A stretch of 56,402 nt of DNA from Seminavis robusta (taxonomy: Eukaryota > Bacillariophyta > Bacillariophyceae > Naviculales > Naviculaceae): NCBI GenBank assembly GCA_903772945.1, contig CAICTM010000617.1:1-56402 (forward strand), read 5' to 3'. The notes below the pieces were generated by a model, which did not search any database, was not told where the DNA came from, and saw nothing but the letters and a program-made list of their open reading frames with translations. Shown one piece after another: positions 32,141 through 41,455 of the stretch. Position 1 is the first letter of the stretch; each line of letters begins with the position of its first letter. Position numbers and translations under genes: made by a program.

Positions 32141-32449
32141 TGCCAAACAGGCAGTCCAGAGGAGGCCCCTCCTACTGTACCATGGTGATAGTACATGTAC
32201 CGTACCGACCAGTGTTCTAGAGCGCACGCCCAATCATTGCATTTAGCAGCATTGGTTTTGGTTGAGTCGGGTCGAGAAGTCGTCCTCGAACCAAGGATTT
32301 TTCAAATCCCGTGCACGTTTGTGATGAACAGCAGCCCGCCCCTCGGGCCTCTTCTCCACAAATCCAAGCAAAAACAGAGTGAGACAACAACCAAACTAAA
32401 AGTACGTCTAACTCAAACCACACCTTGTCAATCGAATGAAACAACAGCA

Positions 32450-33547
32450 ATGGGATCCAAAATGGCCTGCATCACGGAGACACCAACCATCATGACAACG
32501 CCAACAACAAACGAAGAAGGCGTCGAGCCGGTGACAAAGCCACATTCCCCTTCCACGCTCCCCGACAGCGAGGACGACGACGACGAGAGCATGACGTGCA
32601 TGGTCTGTTGGGAGCAAACCGCCAATGACTCGACTACTACTCCTGCTACAACCACTACGGCTACTACTGCCGCCACAAGCTCCAGCAAGACATTGTTGAC
32701 GCTCCCCTGTAACCACGGTGCCTGTCATTCGTGCATCACCAATTGGATCGAACGCTGCGAGGGAAATGGCCACGATGAAGCCACTTGTCCCCACTGCCGA
32801 CAGGAGATTCACCCCGACGCCATTGCTGAAATCATGGGACGACCGTACGAGCGGGTCAGCCAAAAGCTGACGCCCGAGGACGCCGCCATTGTCGATGATT
32901 TCACTCAAACGTGGTTGGACGACAATGAGGCTCGTGAGTGCAGCAACTGTGGGATGTGGTCAGTGCGTGAAGGAGACGACAGTCTCCAAGCCACGGCCTG
33001 TTTGTGTGGATACATTTACTGCTGGAACTGCGAAGATGAGGCGGAAGACTGCGGATGTGACCATCACGAGTATTACGATTACCTCACGGACGACTGCTAT
33101 CAAATGAGCGACGCCAGTGATTATCCCGTGGCCACCGAGGAGGATTTGCAAGATTTTCAGGCATTCATGCAGCGACGAAAGGCAGTCATATGTGGCGATG
33201 ACGAAAACGAGGCTGATAGCGACGAGGAACAGGAGAAACAAAAGGTCCAGGAAGAGCCCGCCGAGTACGTGTTCTTGGTATCCGTCTTTGACGAATGCAC
33301 GGAGCCTGCCGAATATGTGTTCTTGGCATCCATCTTTGATGAATGCACAGAGGCAGCCGATTATGTGTTCGTAGTGTCCATCTTTGATGAGTGCACAGAG
33401 CCCGCGGAATATGTGTTCTTTGAGCCCATCTTCGACACGGGCAAAGAGGCCGCCGAGGATGTGTTCTTGGTGCCCCTCTTTGGTGAGTACACGGGGACCA
33501 CCGCTGCCGGGATGCCTGGCTTCTTTGATTTCGATTTTCTTCTTTGA
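32450..33547 (+). CDS. RING/IBR-like ubiquitin ligase, copy 2, with 16-residue repeats
   Basis: A single exon encodes 365 aa from the ATG at 32450. The frame is open further upstream (ATG at 32324, 407 aa) and the true start is uncertain. The RING has CMVCWEQ, a Thr-rich loop, LPCNHGACHSCITNWIERC and CPHCRQEI. The IBR-like part is CSNCGMWSVREGDDSLQATA then CLCGYIYCWNCEDEAEDCGC, aligning with the spliced motif of copy 1. As there, an E3 ubiquitin ligase is the likely role, without a clear catalytic third domain. After an acidic linker, residues 269-348 are five near-identical 16-residue repeats (EPAEYVFLVSVFDECT type). This gene lacks the intron of copy 1 and lies in the opposite orientation. 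Confidence 0.78.
   Translation: MGSKMACITETPTIMTTPTTNEEGVEPVTKPHSPSTLPDSEDDDDESMTCMVCWEQTANDSTTTPATTTTATTAATSSSKTLLTLPCNHGACHSCITNWIERCEGNGHDEATCPHCRQEIHPDAIAEIMGRPYERVSQKLTPEDAAIVDDFTQTWLDDNEARECSNCGMWSVREGDDSLQATACLCGYIYCWNCEDEAEDCGCDHHEYYDYLTDDCYQMSDASDYPVATEEDLQDFQAFMQRRKAVICGDDENEADSDEEQEKQKVQEEPAEYVFLVSVFDECTEPAEYVFLASIFDECTEAADYVFVVSIFDECTEPAEYVFFEPIFDTGKEAAEDVFLVPLFGEYTGTTAAGMPGFFDFDFLL
33254..33493 (+). repeat. Five in-frame 48-bp repeats encoding 16 residues each
   Basis: Consecutive units EPAEYVFLVSVFDECT, EPAEYVFLASIFDECT, EAADYVFVVSIFDECT, EPAEYVFFEPIFDTGK and EAAEDVFLVPLFGEYT. Most differences preserve Phe-Asp and the Val-Phe pair, which suggests selection on protein sequence. 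Confidence 0.9.
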
Positions 33548-34677
33548 TTTCGATCCCCATTCGCTCGAGCCAGTGGCAGCACCGTAGAATCTTGCTAGAA
33601 AGGATGGACGGAATGTACCGAGGATCTGGTCAGAGAACAGGGGCAGGGCACGGCAGCAACAACAATAGAAGAAGCAGCGGAGGACACCGCGCGCATAAAC
33701 TATAATGAAGCAAGTTGCTCCGTGCATCGTCGGTTTGATTGAGATCGTTTCTTCTGTTGCTTGCCGTTTGAAATCGGCACCCAACAAAGCACCCCACCGA
33801 TCTTCCAGCCCAAATAACAGACGTTTTGCCGACAATATCCTAAACAAAGCCGACTTACCGCAAATGGTTATTTATGAATCTCAATCGTCTATTATTATCT
33901 AGGTTATCTATACATCGTGGTGCGTTGTGCGGCTTCCGTAGCCGCACCGTTGTCTCCAGCAGTGCTCGTTTTTGGTCTGCTTTCCTGCCGGATATGTGCA
34001 ATATGTACAAAGTGGAATTGCTTGTGGTTGGTTGATCCAGTATCTGGTCCTCCTGGATCCGTCGGGGCAGCATCTCTGCTTTTGTCTCGAGTGCTTGCGC
34101 ACCTTTTGACCACCCACCAACACGCAATACCCTCGTCCTTGTCCTCTCGTTCTGCGCACCCAACCATATCTACAAGTCTGTACACGTCCTCTTGCCAAAG
34201 GTACCTACATCATCTCAAACAGAGCCTGCCAGCGGCGACGTTGCCGGAGTTCAGTATCTCTTTCTCCTAAACTCGTATGATCGTGTCGATTTCGGTGGAT
34301 TCATCCTTCTTTTGATTCGGATAAATTAGCCAACCGAGAGCCATGATCACGCAGCAACAACCAACTAACTGACCGCTCCACAAATGATATGGTAACTATC
34401 TGCCTCCTCTGTCTGCCTTTGGGTCTACCTCATCTGTACCATCCAATAGTACACGTTTTCATCTCGGTCCCAACCTCAAGCACTCGTCGATTCCTCAGCT
34501 CATCTCTCTCTACTCAAAAACAACCTGATCCTTCGAAATAGCGGTAGCAGCTTGACCAAATAATGTTGGCATCCAGTATCAGGTCCTCCTGGATTCCTCT
34601 CGGCTTCCGATGAAACAGCCGGCTCGTTTGTAATCTGCCATTATGCTGTTCCGCTGCTGCTGCCGTCGCCTGCATAC
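33548..34677. other. Intergenic region with a short direct duplication
   Basis: No supported gene. A segment around 34046 (ATCCAGTATCTGGTCCTCCT then GGAT) recurs at 34571 as ATCCAGTATCAGGTCCTCCT then GGATTCC, just behind the stop of the next minus-strand gene. Confidence 0.5.
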
Positions 34678-35865
34678 TTAGTTGTCTGTAGTAGTAGTAG
34701 CCGCCACAATGGCTCGGGTGACCAGTTGGGGATGAGCTTGCAACCAATAGTAGGTGGACGAGACATCGTAGGTGTTTTGCGACAAGGCTGTCACCCATTC
34801 TTGACTGCGGGTAGAGTTGGCATCGTCGCCGACCAACTTGCGGCGTCCATTGCGATTGAGACGCGTGTAAAAGTCAATCTGTCGGTTGGGGATGCGGACC
34901 TTGTATCCGTAGAGATTGTGACACAACAAATGGACCTTTTCGAGTGTGAAGTTATCATACTCGAGAACTTGTGAGAGCCACTGGGAGACATGTGTGGGAT
35001 CTTCTTCCAAATGCAAGAGCAAGGATGTGACGGTGCTGTTGTCCGCCAACATTTCTTGGAGGTTTGTGAGGGACACTCCGGCCGCCACTTGGAACTCGAG
35101 CTGTTGAATGGATTTGTTTTGTTGCAACAAATCCCAAAAGTACTGTCGTTGATGTGGATGCAACAGTGACAGTTGATCGTCATGACGCAATGCCAAACTG
35201 AGGTGTGTCAGACTGTCCGACACGGCGACATTCTTCCAAAAGCAACTCTGGAGCGGGTATTCGGACAGCGCCATGGATGTCATTTGAGGTCGTGCGACCA
35301 ACTCGGAGGCGACATGCTCCAGTTGTGCGCGCAGTCGTCGATTGGTAATGTGATCTCTGAGATTGATGGTGACTTGCTTGAGATGGGGCAATTGCTTGAT
35401 GCTAATGAGAATATCCTCCAAGATGGATTCGTCAATGCGACAGGACTGCAGGTGCAATTCTTCCAAATGAGTCAATTTGCTCAATCGGTGTGCCATGCAT
35501 TCCAACGGATCCACACTACGGTTTGGACCCGAGTGATGATCGTTATCACCGCGCTGGATATCGAGATTCTTGAGAATCAATTTCTGCAAACGACTTTGCT
35601 TGACGTGACCAATGGCTCGAACGACCTCTGGTTCAAAGAGACGACGAGGAGCCGCCGTACTGCTGCTCTTGCCTTGGATACACAATTCGTGACACCCGAC
35701 ACGCCGCAATAGACGCTCCACCGTGGCGCCTTTGGCGTGTGTCAACAAGTTGGCTTGTAGATCAATGCGCTTGGGCAGTGTCGTGGACGCCATGGCCCGT
35801 TCCATGTCCATGGCAGATGACACGGCGAGGGTTTCCACACGATGACTCACGTTGGCATTGCCCAT
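34678..35865 (-). CDS. Leucine-rich/RNI-like repeat protein
   Basis: The 395-aa product from the ATG at 35865 starts MGNANVSHRVE; Gly2 in this context could be N-myristoylated. The frame is open for a further 43 codons upstream, but those read like untranslated leader (SHHSFSLLTGG). Residues about 85-330 carry leucine-rich segments: LQKLILKNLDIQRG, LTHLEELHLQSCRIDES, LPHLKQVTINLRD, SLTHLSLALRHDD, SIQQLEFQVAAG and TVTSLLLHLEED, as in RNI-like repeats. The end (SSTYYWLQAHPQLVTRAI) is a short helical cap seen in other diatom LRR proteins. A protein-interaction role at the membrane or in the cytosol is plausible. No kinase or F-box domain is present. Confidence 0.78.
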   Translation of the reverse strand: MGNANVSHRVETLAVSSAMDMERAMASTTLPKRIDLQANLLTHAKGATVERLLRRVGCHELCIQGKSSSTAAPRRLFEPEVVRAIGHVKQSRLQKLILKNLDIQRGDNDHHSGPNRSVDPLECMAHRLSKLTHLEELHLQSCRIDESILEDILISIKQLPHLKQVTINLRDHITNRRLRAQLEHVASELVARPQMTSMALSEYPLQSCFWKNVAVSDSLTHLSLALRHDDQLSLLHPHQRQYFWDLLQQNKSIQQLEFQVAAGVSLTNLQEMLADNSTVTSLLLHLEEDPTHVSQWLSQVLEYDNFTLEKVHLLCHNLYGYKVRIPNRQIDFYTRLNRNGRRKLVGDDANSTRSQEWVTALSQNTYDVSSTYYWLQAHPQLVTRAIVAATTTTDN

Positions 35866-37118
35866 AGTGTTGTTGTGGCTGGTAGTAGTGAATGTTGGTG
35901 TTGCTTTTGTCGAGCTCCAAGGACTGTATGGTGCACCGCCCGTCAACAACGAGAAGGAGTGATGGGAAAATATATTGGGGAGAGACAGAAACATTATGAG
36001 AGGTCTTTTTGGAATCCTTTTTGCAGCTGCACTTCTTAGTTCTGGCCTTGGCAGTTGGTACAGTAGTTAGTAGTTCAGTTCGGTTCAGATGGTGGTATTG
36101 GTTTGGCTTCGGTGTTCGGTGCAGTGCAGTCTTTTGGCTACTTTAGTATTTGTACATGTATGGATGATAGAAGCAAAGCAGTTGGTTTTGCTGTCTGCTG
36201 GTGCTTGTTCGTGGTATGAGCGAATACTGCGATCTTTTTCTGTGCTTGGCTCCTTTTCTTTTTTGGCGGATTTGGCCTCTTCCTTGGGCAGTTTGGTTGA
36301 TGGCTGAGCAAGCTGCACTGGATTAACCGGTATTGCATCTCCAGCTGCTTCTGCTACAGCATTACAGCATGCAGTCATGGCTGGGGACACTCCGGCCTTC
36401 CTATAGTCCAGCAGGTACGACCACCAAGAATACATTCATTATCATCGCCTAATTCTTCCTTTACCATCACCAGTCTTGAATGCCAACTACAGCCACTGGT
36501 ATTGGCCAAGAAGGTCATAGTCGTCTGAGCTGGTGCTGCCAATCGGTTCTCTCTTTCTCACTCCAGATGTATCACATGAGATCATGCCTTCCTTCGTCGA
36601 GAAGTTTGCCGTTGGCGGAATTGGTAGCAGCTTGTTACACAGCAGCTGTTGTCGTCCTTCTTTTGTCGATGGATTGACTCAGTTTCTAGAGAGAAGAGCC
36701 TTTTGCGTTGTACTTTCCTCCAAAGAATCGACCAAGGTTTGATGGAAACTTGGGATGCGGCGACGTCGAAAGGGACAGCCCCATCATGGTCGAGTCGATT
36801 CGATTCGTCTCCAGCTGGTGCGATGGTGTCGTCGATGTTCTTGTGAGCTTCTCTCCGAGGGAAATGAAGCATGGGGTAGAAGCAAGAATAGAAATACGTA
36901 TCAGTAGGTCAAATGAGATTGTGGACCCCAAAGCGTTTTCTCGTCCCGAGAATTTGAACCGTCACTCAAAATGTTTGGCAGTTTCGCAGGAATTGACTTC
37001 CTTCCCCGAATGACTTGTGACTCACGCAGTCACTCAAGGTGAAGTCGATCACGTACGGTACGGTATCCTTTTTCAGCTCTGTTAGCTTGGTTGGGGTATC
37101 TTGAATGATGAATCCTGC
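35866..37118. other. Gene-poor stretch
   Basis: Short ORFs on both strands, of up to 116 codons (36085-36435, minus, with a Lys/Glu-rich middle), show no recognisable motif. I would not call a gene here. Confidence 0.45.
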
Positions 37119-37504
37119 AAGGTCCCGCAAATGAAGAAATATTGTAAATATGATTAATTATTGATTAATATGTTGACTGGTGATGAATTCATCACCAATT
37201 TGTTGAATCGTGATGAATGGTGATGAAAATGATGAATCCATGATGACTGGTGATGAAAATGATGAATCCGTGATGAATGGTGATGAATCATGATGAAATT
37301 TAGTACTGTTTCACTATAGGAAATGATGAATGGTGATGAATGGTGATGAATTCATCACCAATATGTTGAATCGTGATGAATTCATCACCAATGTGTTGAA
37401 TCGTGATGAAAGGTGATGAAAATGATGAATCCGTGATGAATGGTGATGAAAATGTTTAATTAGTGATGAATCCAATTTCAGATTTTCATGTTCTGCGGGA
37501 CCTT
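37119..37504. repeat. Palindrome-rich 386-bp element with 11-bp inverted ends
   Basis: The ends AAGGTCCCGCA (37119-37129) and TGCGGGACCTT (37494-37504) are exact inverted repeats. The inside is made of GATGAATGGTGATGAAAATG-type units with the perfect 18-base palindrome GGTGATGAATTCATCACC at 37179-37196 and 37342-37359, and a one-base variant at 37372-37389. No target-site duplication is clear. It resembles a small non-autonomous element that grew by internal tandem expansion. Confidence 0.65.
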
Positions 37505-37668
37505 CCTGAATAGCTTTCTCGCTGTGCGGTGTCTTAGCTTGGTGGTCTTGTCTTCCGCTGATCATTGATGCCATTTCCCATGACCGCTACATACATCACT
37601 CTCATCAGGTCAGACTGACCATTACTACCCATCCAACCCAAGCTTCAATTTAAAACTAAGTAATCAAT

Positions 37669-38412
37669 ATGCCCCACAACCGCTGCGCTGGACGCGGCCA
37701 CTTTGCCATGGTGCCCATTCCAATCATTGACTGGCTGATTCCGATATCGATGGAATACCGAGCCTACAATGTCCGGGAAAGAGACACTTTTTGTCCGACG
37801 TGCCGATCGGTGACTTCTTGCAAGGAGAAGGAAAGCTGGCATACCGTGTCGGTGGTGGGCATTAAAGTCCACAAGGAAACGGACGAGCACGCCACGGAAA
37901 ACATGGTCCCCTATACCAAGTGCAACGCTTGCAAAAGTGTATTCCAGCGTTCCAATTTTGAATCCATGAGTGCCCGAGGAGCATTCGAGTATATTTTGTT
38001 GACGGCCATGATTGAAGTGCGCATGCGATACAAAGTGGCCCGGAAATTGCTCTACCGATGGTCGCAAAAGGAAGCGCAATTGGTACATGAGGAATACGTC
38101 AAGTTTGCTCCAAACGAAAGCACACTATCGGAAAAACACGTCTTGGACCGGGGCAAGTACATGGAGCGAATTTCACTCTATCGAAGAAAGGCCACTAAAT
38201 TCTTTCCCATCCTAGTGGAAAAACTCAGTGACGAACAAAAGCAAAAAGTCATTCAAGCCATGGAAGCCGCGGCATTGATCTCCAAAAAGAAGAAACAAGG
38301 TGAAACGGAAAATTTGGTCGACAACAATGCGGATGATGATGCTGCCGACGTCAAACAGAAGGACCGAAAATTTATCGAGGAAGTCAGAATGCTTTTTATG
38401 ATGGAGCGGTGA
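37669..38412 (+). CDS. Unrecognised protein with two CxxC pairs
   Basis: The 247-aa product begins MPHNRCAGRGHFAMVPIPII. Two cysteine pairs, FCPTCRS and CNACKS, about 48 residues apart, could bind one zinc ion as a split zinc ribbon. Between them is a beta-rich stretch (SWHTVSVVGIKVHKE). Residues 105-160 are helical and basic (IEVRMRYKVARKLLYRWSQ), and the last third is Lys/Glu/Asp-rich. No signal peptide is apparent. The function is unknown, and a small soluble zinc protein is the most that can be inferred. It is convergent with the SYLF gene, 135 bases away. Confidence 0.7.
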   Translation: MPHNRCAGRGHFAMVPIPIIDWLIPISMEYRAYNVRERDTFCPTCRSVTSCKEKESWHTVSVVGIKVHKETDEHATENMVPYTKCNACKSVFQRSNFESMSARGAFEYILLTAMIEVRMRYKVARKLLYRWSQKEAQLVHEEYVKFAPNESTLSEKHVLDRGKYMERISLYRRKATKFFPILVEKLSDEQKQKVIQAMEAAALISKKKKQGETENLVDNNADDDAADVKQKDRKFIEEVRMLFMMER

Positions 38413-38547
38413 ACACCAATCCATCTATGTAATGAATCGACACTTATTAGTTGTCCAGTAATAAGTGACAAACAAAATCACACGCAACAATTTCATTAAT
38501 TACAATCATTCATTTACATCTATGTATTATTTTGACGAAGGCCCGTT

Positions 38548-39663
38548 TTATTCTGCCACGGCCGTCTCAACAGTGTCGTCATCTTTTACATGGCACGTTT
38601 GTGTGTTGGCGCTTGTTGTTGTTGTTGTCACGTAAGGGTGGCTGTACATCCATTCGGTCCGCATTGTTTCGTCGTCGTGGTCGACACGTGTGCTACCCGT
38701 TGCCAAATGCTCGGGATCCTCTCGTTTTAATTGCTGGCCGTCGACAAGGGGAGACCGGGACAATTGGAATTTGCTGCTGCACTTTGGTTTGCTCACGTAC
38801 GGGTGTTGGTACATCCAGTGTTCCTTGAATTGCTTCGTGCCAGAATCGTCCTCAGAGCCAGTCTTCTTATTGTCGTCCTTGCCTATTGGATCTTCCTCCT
38901 CCTCCTTTTTTACCGATGATTGGCTGTTGCCCATTGTTTTGTTGGTATGTTTCGTCGTCTTGAGGAATGGATGAGCAATCGTTTCCGCATAGGAAGGTCC
39001 CGCTGCAGGGGCTTCGGATAGCTCCAACAACTTGGTTCGCAATTGATCCAAAGCTTCGCACGCAGGTGCATCCTCCACTTGTCCGAACACAATCTTTTTC
39101 GGTGTCAGCTTGGCACCATAAAATGCTTCATTGACAGCCTTTCGGGGAGCCAACACGGAACCATTCGCTTCCACGCCCAGGTAGAACCCAAGTGTGGACG
39201 CATAGGCGGATGACACGCCAGACCCCTTGTTGCCAACATGAGCCGTCAGGTCCATTTCTTCCCCCGCATCCATGACTACCAAGGAGGTTTGGAGTCCCAG
39301 TCGAAGAGAAAAGTCACTTGCCATGGCCTGTGTCATTTGTTCCCTGGTGAGAAAGATTGCAATGTGTTTCTTTTCGGCTCCCAAGGAAATGCCGGCGCCG
39401 GCTCCCGTCAGGCCAATGGCCAAAGGATGGCCCCACGTATTGGTGGTCTTGTCGTGTCGGAGAAGAACACCGGTGCCTATTTGACCATTAAAAAGAAAGC
39501 CAGCTTGAATGATTTCGAGAATGGCAATCCCATGGGCGTGTTGGACCACCTTGGGGGAGAGCCTCTCTTGAAATTCCCACTTTTCCAGTAGTTTGACAGA
39601 AGCTTGGATCATTCCTTCCATTTTGTTGGCTCTTTTGGTGATTTTGTTGTTGTTCATGGGCAT
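38548..39663 (-). CDS. SYLF/Ysc84 (DUF500) domain protein
   Basis: The 371-aa product has an N-terminal SYLF domain (residues about 20-220): PKVVQHAHGIAILEIIQAGF, GTGVLLRHD, WGHPLAIGLTGAGAGISLGA, FLTREQMTQAM, and SSAYASTLGFYLGVEANGSV. In yeast Ysc84 and human SH3YL1 this domain binds phosphoinositides and actin at membranes, with a role in endocytosis. The SH3 domain of those proteins is absent. Instead there is a Lys/Glu/Asp-rich linker and two copies of a short motif, HWMYQHPYVSKP and EWMYSHPYVTTT, about 55 residues apart. An internal MGNSQSS near residue 243 marks where the linker starts. No introns were seen. Confidence 0.87.
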   Translation of the reverse strand: MPMNNNKITKRANKMEGMIQASVKLLEKWEFQERLSPKVVQHAHGIAILEIIQAGFLFNGQIGTGVLLRHDKTTNTWGHPLAIGLTGAGAGISLGAEKKHIAIFLTREQMTQAMASDFSLRLGLQTSLVVMDAGEEMDLTAHVGNKGSGVSSAYASTLGFYLGVEANGSVLAPRKAVNEAFYGAKLTPKKIVFGQVEDAPACEALDQLRTKLLELSEAPAAGPSYAETIAHPFLKTTKHTNKTMGNSQSSVKKEEEEDPIGKDDNKKTGSEDDSGTKQFKEHWMYQHPYVSKPKCSSKFQLSRSPLVDGQQLKREDPEHLATGSTRVDHDDETMRTEWMYSHPYVTTTTTSANTQTCHVKDDDTVETAVAE

Positions 39664-41312
39664 GGTTGTTTGTGTTTGTGTTTATGCTTGGGTTAGTTGT
39701 TTTGGTTTGCTTTGCTTTGTGTTTGGTTTTGGTTTTGTGTTTGTGTTTTGGTTTTATGAGCTTGGTTTTGGAAAGGGAAGATTTTGCACGATCATCATGA
39801 TTTTTGTGAGCGTTTAACCGGCACCCATACTGCATGCCGATAGCTCTGGTTACCGACACTGCGTACGCATCTGGCGATGCATTTATAATGGGAATGCCGT
39901 TAATTATTCCCGTTTGGCTGGATCGCAGGAGTGGATGAATGATTTTGAGGATCGGATCGACGAAAGTTATTGATTCAATCGATCCTGTCATAGATTTTTG
40001 GACCTGGCCACATCACCTGCCCGGTACAGATGCTGTTGTATCGCAGTGGATACCGGTAGCAGAGAGGTGATGGCAACAGCTATGGCAACATAGTGCGGCC
40101 TATGGGTGACCAATCTAGTAACATGCATCCCATAGTTCGCTCTCTTCCTCTCTTGTACCGGTACTATCAGCCATGCTATATGCCTGGCAAACACCAAGAA
40201 CCCCTCCAGGCCCAGCACCAGTCCTCACTCCTGGTCCCACGACAAGCTACATGTGCTCCTGAACTCCTGAACTCCTCATCATTGGAGCTTCACAATTATA
40301 AAAACTGGTCCATCAGCCGGCTTGCATGACTAGATTGGAGTGACTCGACTCCTCTACCGGTACGGTTACCAATGTAAACCACCATTGGTTGACAGTTGAC
40401 AGTACCTGCTCAAGCCAATAGCTCATAATTGTTTCTAACCTCCAGTTACACTTATTAGAGAGGTCTCCACAAAATTAACAAATTAACTTCCATTGGAATG
40501 CACAGAACCTGCAGGCCTGCAGGTACCCTTGCCAATTGCTCATAATTGTGTCCGGGACCTGGTGAACTCCTGGCGACCCACATGAGGCCGACCAGTCCCG
40601 AGCACATGAAACAAAACATGTGAGATTTAACAAGGAAACACATGGACTTAAACACGAGGCATGAAACAACACTCCAAGACAAAAAGGAGTCCAGTCACGA
40701 ATAAAAGACTTACATCCTCGACTGTTCTTGGTGACACCACGGCACCACCGCGCAACAGTCACCATGGACATGACACCAACCAGCCACGGCAACAACAACC
40801 GTAGCACCAAAACACCATGATCAAGGCCGTGGAAGGCACAAGGACGGGAAAGGGAGGACGGGAAAGGGAGGAAAAGGATAATGCCCAGCTGCAACCATCG
40901 GTGCAGGAATGAAGAGGCGATCGCCATAGAATTCTTTCGTGAGATGTTGATCTTGAAGGAATGAAAATGGAGAAGAGTGGTGTGAAGGGATATCTGTAGT
41001 GAAGGAAAAGCACAGGAGAGAACATCGAAAGGTTAGAAAGGGAATACGGCAAGAACAACAAAAACAGAACACCATGGTCGCACTTACATTGGGATAACAA
41101 AAGGTCGAGGAATGAAAAACGGAGGCTGAAAAAGGGGAAGATTCTCCCGCCCGAAAGGCAGCCCCTCACCAAATTTTCTACCTCCAACCAGTTGGCGCAC
41201 CTTTCAAACCAACGAAAAAATGCATGGAATACAATACAAAGGCCATGCATGCACGAGGATGGAGTTGGCGAGCATTGATTTCATTCGATTCAAAAGGCCG
41301 AAGGCAGGAAGT
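39664..41312. other. Gene-poor stretch
   Basis: No supported gene in about 1.6 kb. It holds a GTTTGTGTTTGTG low-complexity run (39665-39760), a tandem AACTCCTG near 40260 and a GGACGGGAAAGGGA duplication near 40842-40870. The 163-codon minus-strand ORF at 40759-41250 is Phe/Ser/Leu-biased and looks spurious. Confidence 0.5.
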
Positions 41313-41366
41313 TTCTAGAACATCCAAAGGAACGTTCTAGAATTTGGGTGGAATTTCGAAAATTCC
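41313..41366 (+). promoter_or_regulatory. Possible heat-shock-element cluster
   Basis: TTCTAGAA, the classic TTCnnGAA arrangement, occurs at 41313-41320 and 41335-41342. The near-palindrome GGAATTTCGAAAATTCC (41350-41366) adds two more GAA/TTC pairs. The cluster is 90-143 bases upstream of the MULE start codon, a promoter-like distance. Function is inferred from the motif alone. Confidence 0.4.
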
Positions 41367-41455
41367 TCCCGCAGACTCCCATCAATGCAACAAGAATGGT
41401 TATTTGTGGATGTTGTTGATGATAGTTTAGTTGATAGAAGTAAAATAGTCTAGAC

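Noticed and set aside
32960..33847. 295-codon minus-strand ORF opposite RING copy 2
   Set aside because: It mirrors the 48-bp repeats and Cys codons of the RING gene on the other strand. The repeated HIFG/GLC words are a by-product of the repeat.
36085..36435. 116-codon minus-strand ORF
   Set aside because: Mostly Lys/Glu/Ala low complexity with no homology I recognise. A real gene here cannot be shown from sequence alone.
40759..41250. 163-codon minus-strand ORF with many Phe and Ser
   Set aside because: Low-complexity purine-rich DNA on the plus strand explains it, and there is no recognisable domain.
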